Assembly (NCBI GenBank): GCA_964383535.1
Contig: CAYLHS010000031.1
Location: forward strand, 1-24,249
DNA length: 24,249 nucleotides
Direction: 5' to 3'
Source: CAYLHS01 sp964383535
GTDB lineage: Bacteria; Actinomycetota; Acidimicrobiia; Spongiisociales; UBA4744
Position numbers and translations under genes: made by a program. Positions 21,894 to 24,249 of this stretch are shown one piece after another (positions within the stretch are counted from its first letter, which is position 1; each line of letters opens with the position of its first letter). The notes under the pieces were generated by a model. The model had not been told where the DNA came from. It worked only from the letters and a program-made list of their open reading frames with translations, and ran no database searches.

Positions 21894-22898
21894 GTGAACC
21901 GCCTGATCAGGAGAGCGTTGCTTGCTGCGCTTTTCGCGCTCCTGCTGGCCGCGTGTGGACAGGCGACCCCGATGGACTCGTTCGCTCCAGCCGGCCCCGA
22001 GGCACACCGAATTCTCGACCTGACCACACCGGTGTTCATCATCGCCGGTGTGATCTTCCTCCTCGTCGAAGCCGCCATCGTCTTCGCCGTGTGGAAGTTC
22101 AGGGATCGTGGTGACGGTGTGGAACCGAAACAGATCCACGGAAACAACCGGCTAGAGCTGATCTGGACCATCATCCCTGCGCTGATCCTGGCCGGTGTCG
22201 CGATCCCCACGGTCAAGGCGGTCGTCGACCTCACGACGAGACCGAGTGGCGGACTGGAGGTCAAGGTCACCGGCCATCAATGGTGGTTCGAGTTCCAATA
22301 CCCCGATCAAGACATCACGACCGGAACCGTCCTCGTGATTCCCGTCGGCACCCCCGTCGATCTCGAGATGACCTCGGCCGACGTCGTCCACTCATTCTGG
22401 GTTCCTCGCCTTGCGGGCAAGCGTGACGTCATCCCTGGTCAGACCACCTATCTCAAGCTCCAGAGCGACGAGATCGGCGAGTACTGGGGGCAGTGTGCCG
22501 AGTTCTGCGGGCTCGGACACGCCAACATGCGCATCCGGGTCCAGGTCGTCTCACAGCAGGACTTCGATGCATGGGTCGCCGACCAGGAGCAGCCGGCCGT
22601 GGAACCGGCAGATGGAACACCTGCGGCAGCGGGTAAAGATCTCTTCCTGAACAAAGGCTGCACGTCCTGTCACGTCATCGACGGCGTCTCCGACTCAGCG
22701 CAGGTCGTCGCACCGAACCTGACCCACATCGCGAGCCGAGACGTCATCGCCGGTGGATCGCTCAACTTCACCGAGGATGACCTCAAGGCCTGGCTCGCCA
22801 ATCCGCCTGCCATGAAGCCCGGCTCGTACATGCCGAACCTGCACTTGAGCTCCGACGACATCGACAGCCTGATCGCCTACCTGGAGACATTGAAGTGA
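21894..22898 (+). CDS. coxB: Cytochrome c oxidase subunit II with fused cytochrome c domain (caa3-type)
   Basis: 334 residues. A lipoprotein signal (LLLAACG, Cys20 or so) and two membrane helices (about 45-68 and 88-108) are followed by the cupredoxin domain with the CuA ligands: His166 in VVHSFWVP, then CAEFCGLGHANM (Cys201, Glu203, Cys205, His209, Met212). After a Pro/Ala linker comes a cytochrome c domain with CTSCH (Cys256, Cys259, His260) and a likely axial Met in the PGSYMPNLHL region. Electrons would pass from the fused heme c to CuA to subunit I. GTG start with GGAGGG upstream. Overlaps ctaD by four bases (GTGA). Confidence 0.95.
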   Translation: MNRLIRRALLAALFALLLAACGQATPMDSFAPAGPEAHRILDLTTPVFIIAGVIFLLVEAAIVFAVWKFRDRGDGVEPKQIHGNNRLELIWTIIPALILAGVAIPTVKAVVDLTTRPSGGLEVKVTGHQWWFEFQYPDQDITTGTVLVIPVGTPVDLEMTSADVVHSFWVPRLAGKRDVIPGQTTYLKLQSDEIGEYWGQCAEFCGLGHANMRIRVQVVSQQDFDAWVADQEQPAVEPADGTPAAAGKDLFLNKGCTSCHVIDGVSDSAQVVAPNLTHIASRDVIAGGSLNFTEDDLKAWLANPPAMKPGSYMPNLHLSSDDIDSLIAYLETLK

Positions 22899-24249
22899 CA
22901 TCTATCGCAACGGGTGGCGTGTTCCGGCGCAGAATCCCGGCGACGGGATTCTGGAGCTGGGTCACCACCGTCGACCACAAGCGGATCGCCAAGCTCTACG
23001 GGTACACCGGTTTCGTCTTCTTCATCGTCGGCGGTCTCGAGGCATTGCTCATTCGTCTCCAGCTGGCACGCCCGGAGAACGCGTTCATCACACCGGCCGA
23101 GTACAACTCCCTGTTCACGATGCACGGGACGACCATGATCTTTCTGGTCGTCATGCCACTGGCTGCGGCATTCATGAACTACCTCTTGCCGCTGATGCTC
23201 GGCGCACGTGACGTCGCGTTCCCCCGACTCAACGCGCTTGGCTACTGGTTCTTTCTCGGGGGCGGCGTCGTCCTGTATTCGTCGTACATCCTGGCAACCG
23301 CGGGTGTTCCGGCCGGAGGCTTCCTTCCGGACACCATTTCGAGGCTCGGTAGCGCCGCAAACGGTGGTTGGTTCATGTATCCGCCCAACAGCGGTGTCCA
23401 ATTCTCTCCAGGGTCGGTGATCGACTTCTGGCTGGTCGGCATCGCATTGGCGGGCGTCGGGTCGCTCGTGTCGTCCGTGAACCTGCTCACCACCATCTTC
23501 AACCTCAGGGCGCCGGGCATGTCGCTCATGAAGATGCCGGTCTTCGCCTGGATGTCGATGGTTGTCAACTTTCTGCTGCTGTTCTCGATCCCGATCATCA
23601 CGGTTGCGATCTTCATGCTGATCTTCGATCGGCAATTCGGAACGTCGTTCTTCGAGGCGTCGGGAGGAGGCGACCCCGTTCTCTACCAGCACCTGTTCTG
23701 GCTGTTCGGTCATCCGGAGGTGTACATCCTCATCCTGCCCGCGATGGGAATCGTCTCCGAGGTGCTGCCCGTGTTCAGTCGCAAGCCTCTGTTCGGATAT
23801 GCAGCGGTCGTGTTCGCCGGGATCGCCATCGGCTTCCTCGGCTTCGGGGTGTGGGCGCACCACATGTTCGCATCGGGAATCGGCCCGATCACCCAGGCAG
23901 CGTTCGGCATATCGACGATGACGATCGCCATTCCTACCGGCATCAAAGTGTTCAACTGGATCGCGACGATGTGGGGAGGGAAGCTCCGATTCACAGCCCC
24001 CATGCTGTTTGCGATCGGGTTCGTCGCGATGTTCACCATCGGTGGGCTCTCGGGTGTCACCCACTCGATCGTCCCGGCCGACTGGCAACAGACCGACACC
24101 TACTACGTCGTCGCCCACTTCCACTACGTGCTGTTCGGTGGTGCGATGTTCGGGATCTTCGCCGGCCTCTACTACTGGTTCCCGAAGCTCACCGGGCGGA
24201 TGTACCAGGAACGGCTCGCCAAGTACCACTTCTGGCTCATGTTCATCGG
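22895..24249 (+). CDS. ctaD: Cytochrome c oxidase subunit I, 3' end outside window
   Basis: 451 residues are visible and the frame is open at the window edge. Heme-copper ligands are present: His77 in MHGTTMIF (heme a), His273 with Glu275 and Tyr277 in GHPEVYILILP (CuB, proton-channel Glu and cross-linked Tyr), His322/His323 in WAHHMF (CuB), and His408/His410 in AHFHYV (heme a3 and a). The GHPEVY form marks an A1-type oxidase. The start GTG 22895 overlaps the coxB stop, and the protein opens with a short N-terminal extension before WVTTVDHKRIAKLYG. Whether subunit III is fused at the C-terminus cannot be seen. Confidence 0.96.
   Translation, partial: MTSIATGGVFRRRIPATGFWSWVTTVDHKRIAKLYGYTGFVFFIVGGLEALLIRLQLARPENAFITPAEYNSLFTMHGTTMIFLVVMPLAAAFMNYLLPLMLGARDVAFPRLNALGYWFFLGGGVVLYSSYILATAGVPAGGFLPDTISRLGSAANGGWFMYPPNSGVQFSPGSVIDFWLVGIALAGVGSLVSSVNLLTTIFNLRAPGMSLMKMPVFAWMSMVVNFLLLFSIPIITVAIFMLIFDRQFGTSFFEASGGGDPVLYQHLFWLFGHPEVYILILPAMGIVSEVLPVFSRKPLFGYAAVVFAGIAIGFLGFGVWAHHMFASGIGPITQAAFGISTMTIAIPTGIKVFNWIATMWGGKLRFTAPMLFAIGFVAMFTIGGLSGVTHSIVPADWQQTDTYYVVAHFHYVLFGGAMFGIFAGLYYWFPKLTGRMYQERLAKYHFWLMFI

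Noticed and set aside
22877..24229. 450-residue minus-strand frame
   Set aside because: Antisense shadow of ctaD, rich in Arg/Glu/Asp/His as expected for the opposite strand of a high-GC membrane protein gene.

Overview
The window is high-GC, tightly packed bacterial DNA that reads as actinobacterial. It has a ROK-type polyphosphate glucokinase, an F420-type luciferase-like oxidoreductase and a lipoprotein CoxB with a fused cytochrome c domain. Many starts lack a ribosome binding site and have a TANNNT -10 box 6-8 nt upstream, as expected for leaderless mRNAs. A lineage near Acidimicrobiia is a guess; phylum level is firmer than class.

Layout. (1) 1-275 holds the 3' part of a tRNA whose T arm is followed by an 8-nt acceptor strand, G and CCA, and whose variable arm is long. 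These are selenocysteine tRNA (selC) features. The tRNA end is duplicated 146 bp downstream, and a second overlapping unit repeats with a 108-bp period. (2) 343-1542 is a soluble PAS-type histidine kinase. (3) 1696-5307, minus strand, is an operon-like run: an active M16 peptidase, its inactive partner, a divergent CYTH-like protein and a canonical CYTH protein. (4) Diverging from it is a small, distantly GroES-like protein whose stop overlaps the start of HflX. (5) 6992-8337, minus strand, carries polyphosphate glucokinase then a Yip1-family membrane protein. (6) 8350-8747 has no clear large gene, but a missed ribbon-helix-helix micro-ORF and a doubtful plus-strand ORF can be read. (7) 8748-10789 is a secernin-like C69 hydrolase convergent with a PAP2 phosphatase. 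(8) 10862-14502 is an M1 aminopeptidase, a DsbB-like thiol oxidase and a thioredoxin-fold protein in one tight run. (9) 14713-16293 is an AidB-like acyl-CoA dehydrogenase, divergent from an LLM oxidoreductase coupled to a calcium/cation antiporter (16533-18241). (10) 18325-18873 is a lipoprotein. (11) 19084-24249 holds an ABC-2 exporter, heme O synthase (ctaB, minus), and coxB-ctaD, with ctaD running off the end.

Working together: the last block is a cytochrome c oxidase biogenesis and structural cluster (heme O synthesis, CuA subunit with its own cytochrome c, catalytic subunit). The DsbB/thioredoxin pair is likely to handle extracytoplasmic thiols. The two M16 proteins probably form an active/inactive heterodimer. 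Most other genes are housekeeping.

The least ordinary material is non-coding: the selC-derived duplications, a pair of related palindromic intergenic elements (16365-16480 and 20722-20835), a nested inverted-repeat element at 14533-14686, a 13-bp perfect inverted repeat sitting on the LLM promoter, and the consistent leaderless-promoter geometry. I saw no CRISPR array, insertion sequence, prophage gene or defence system.
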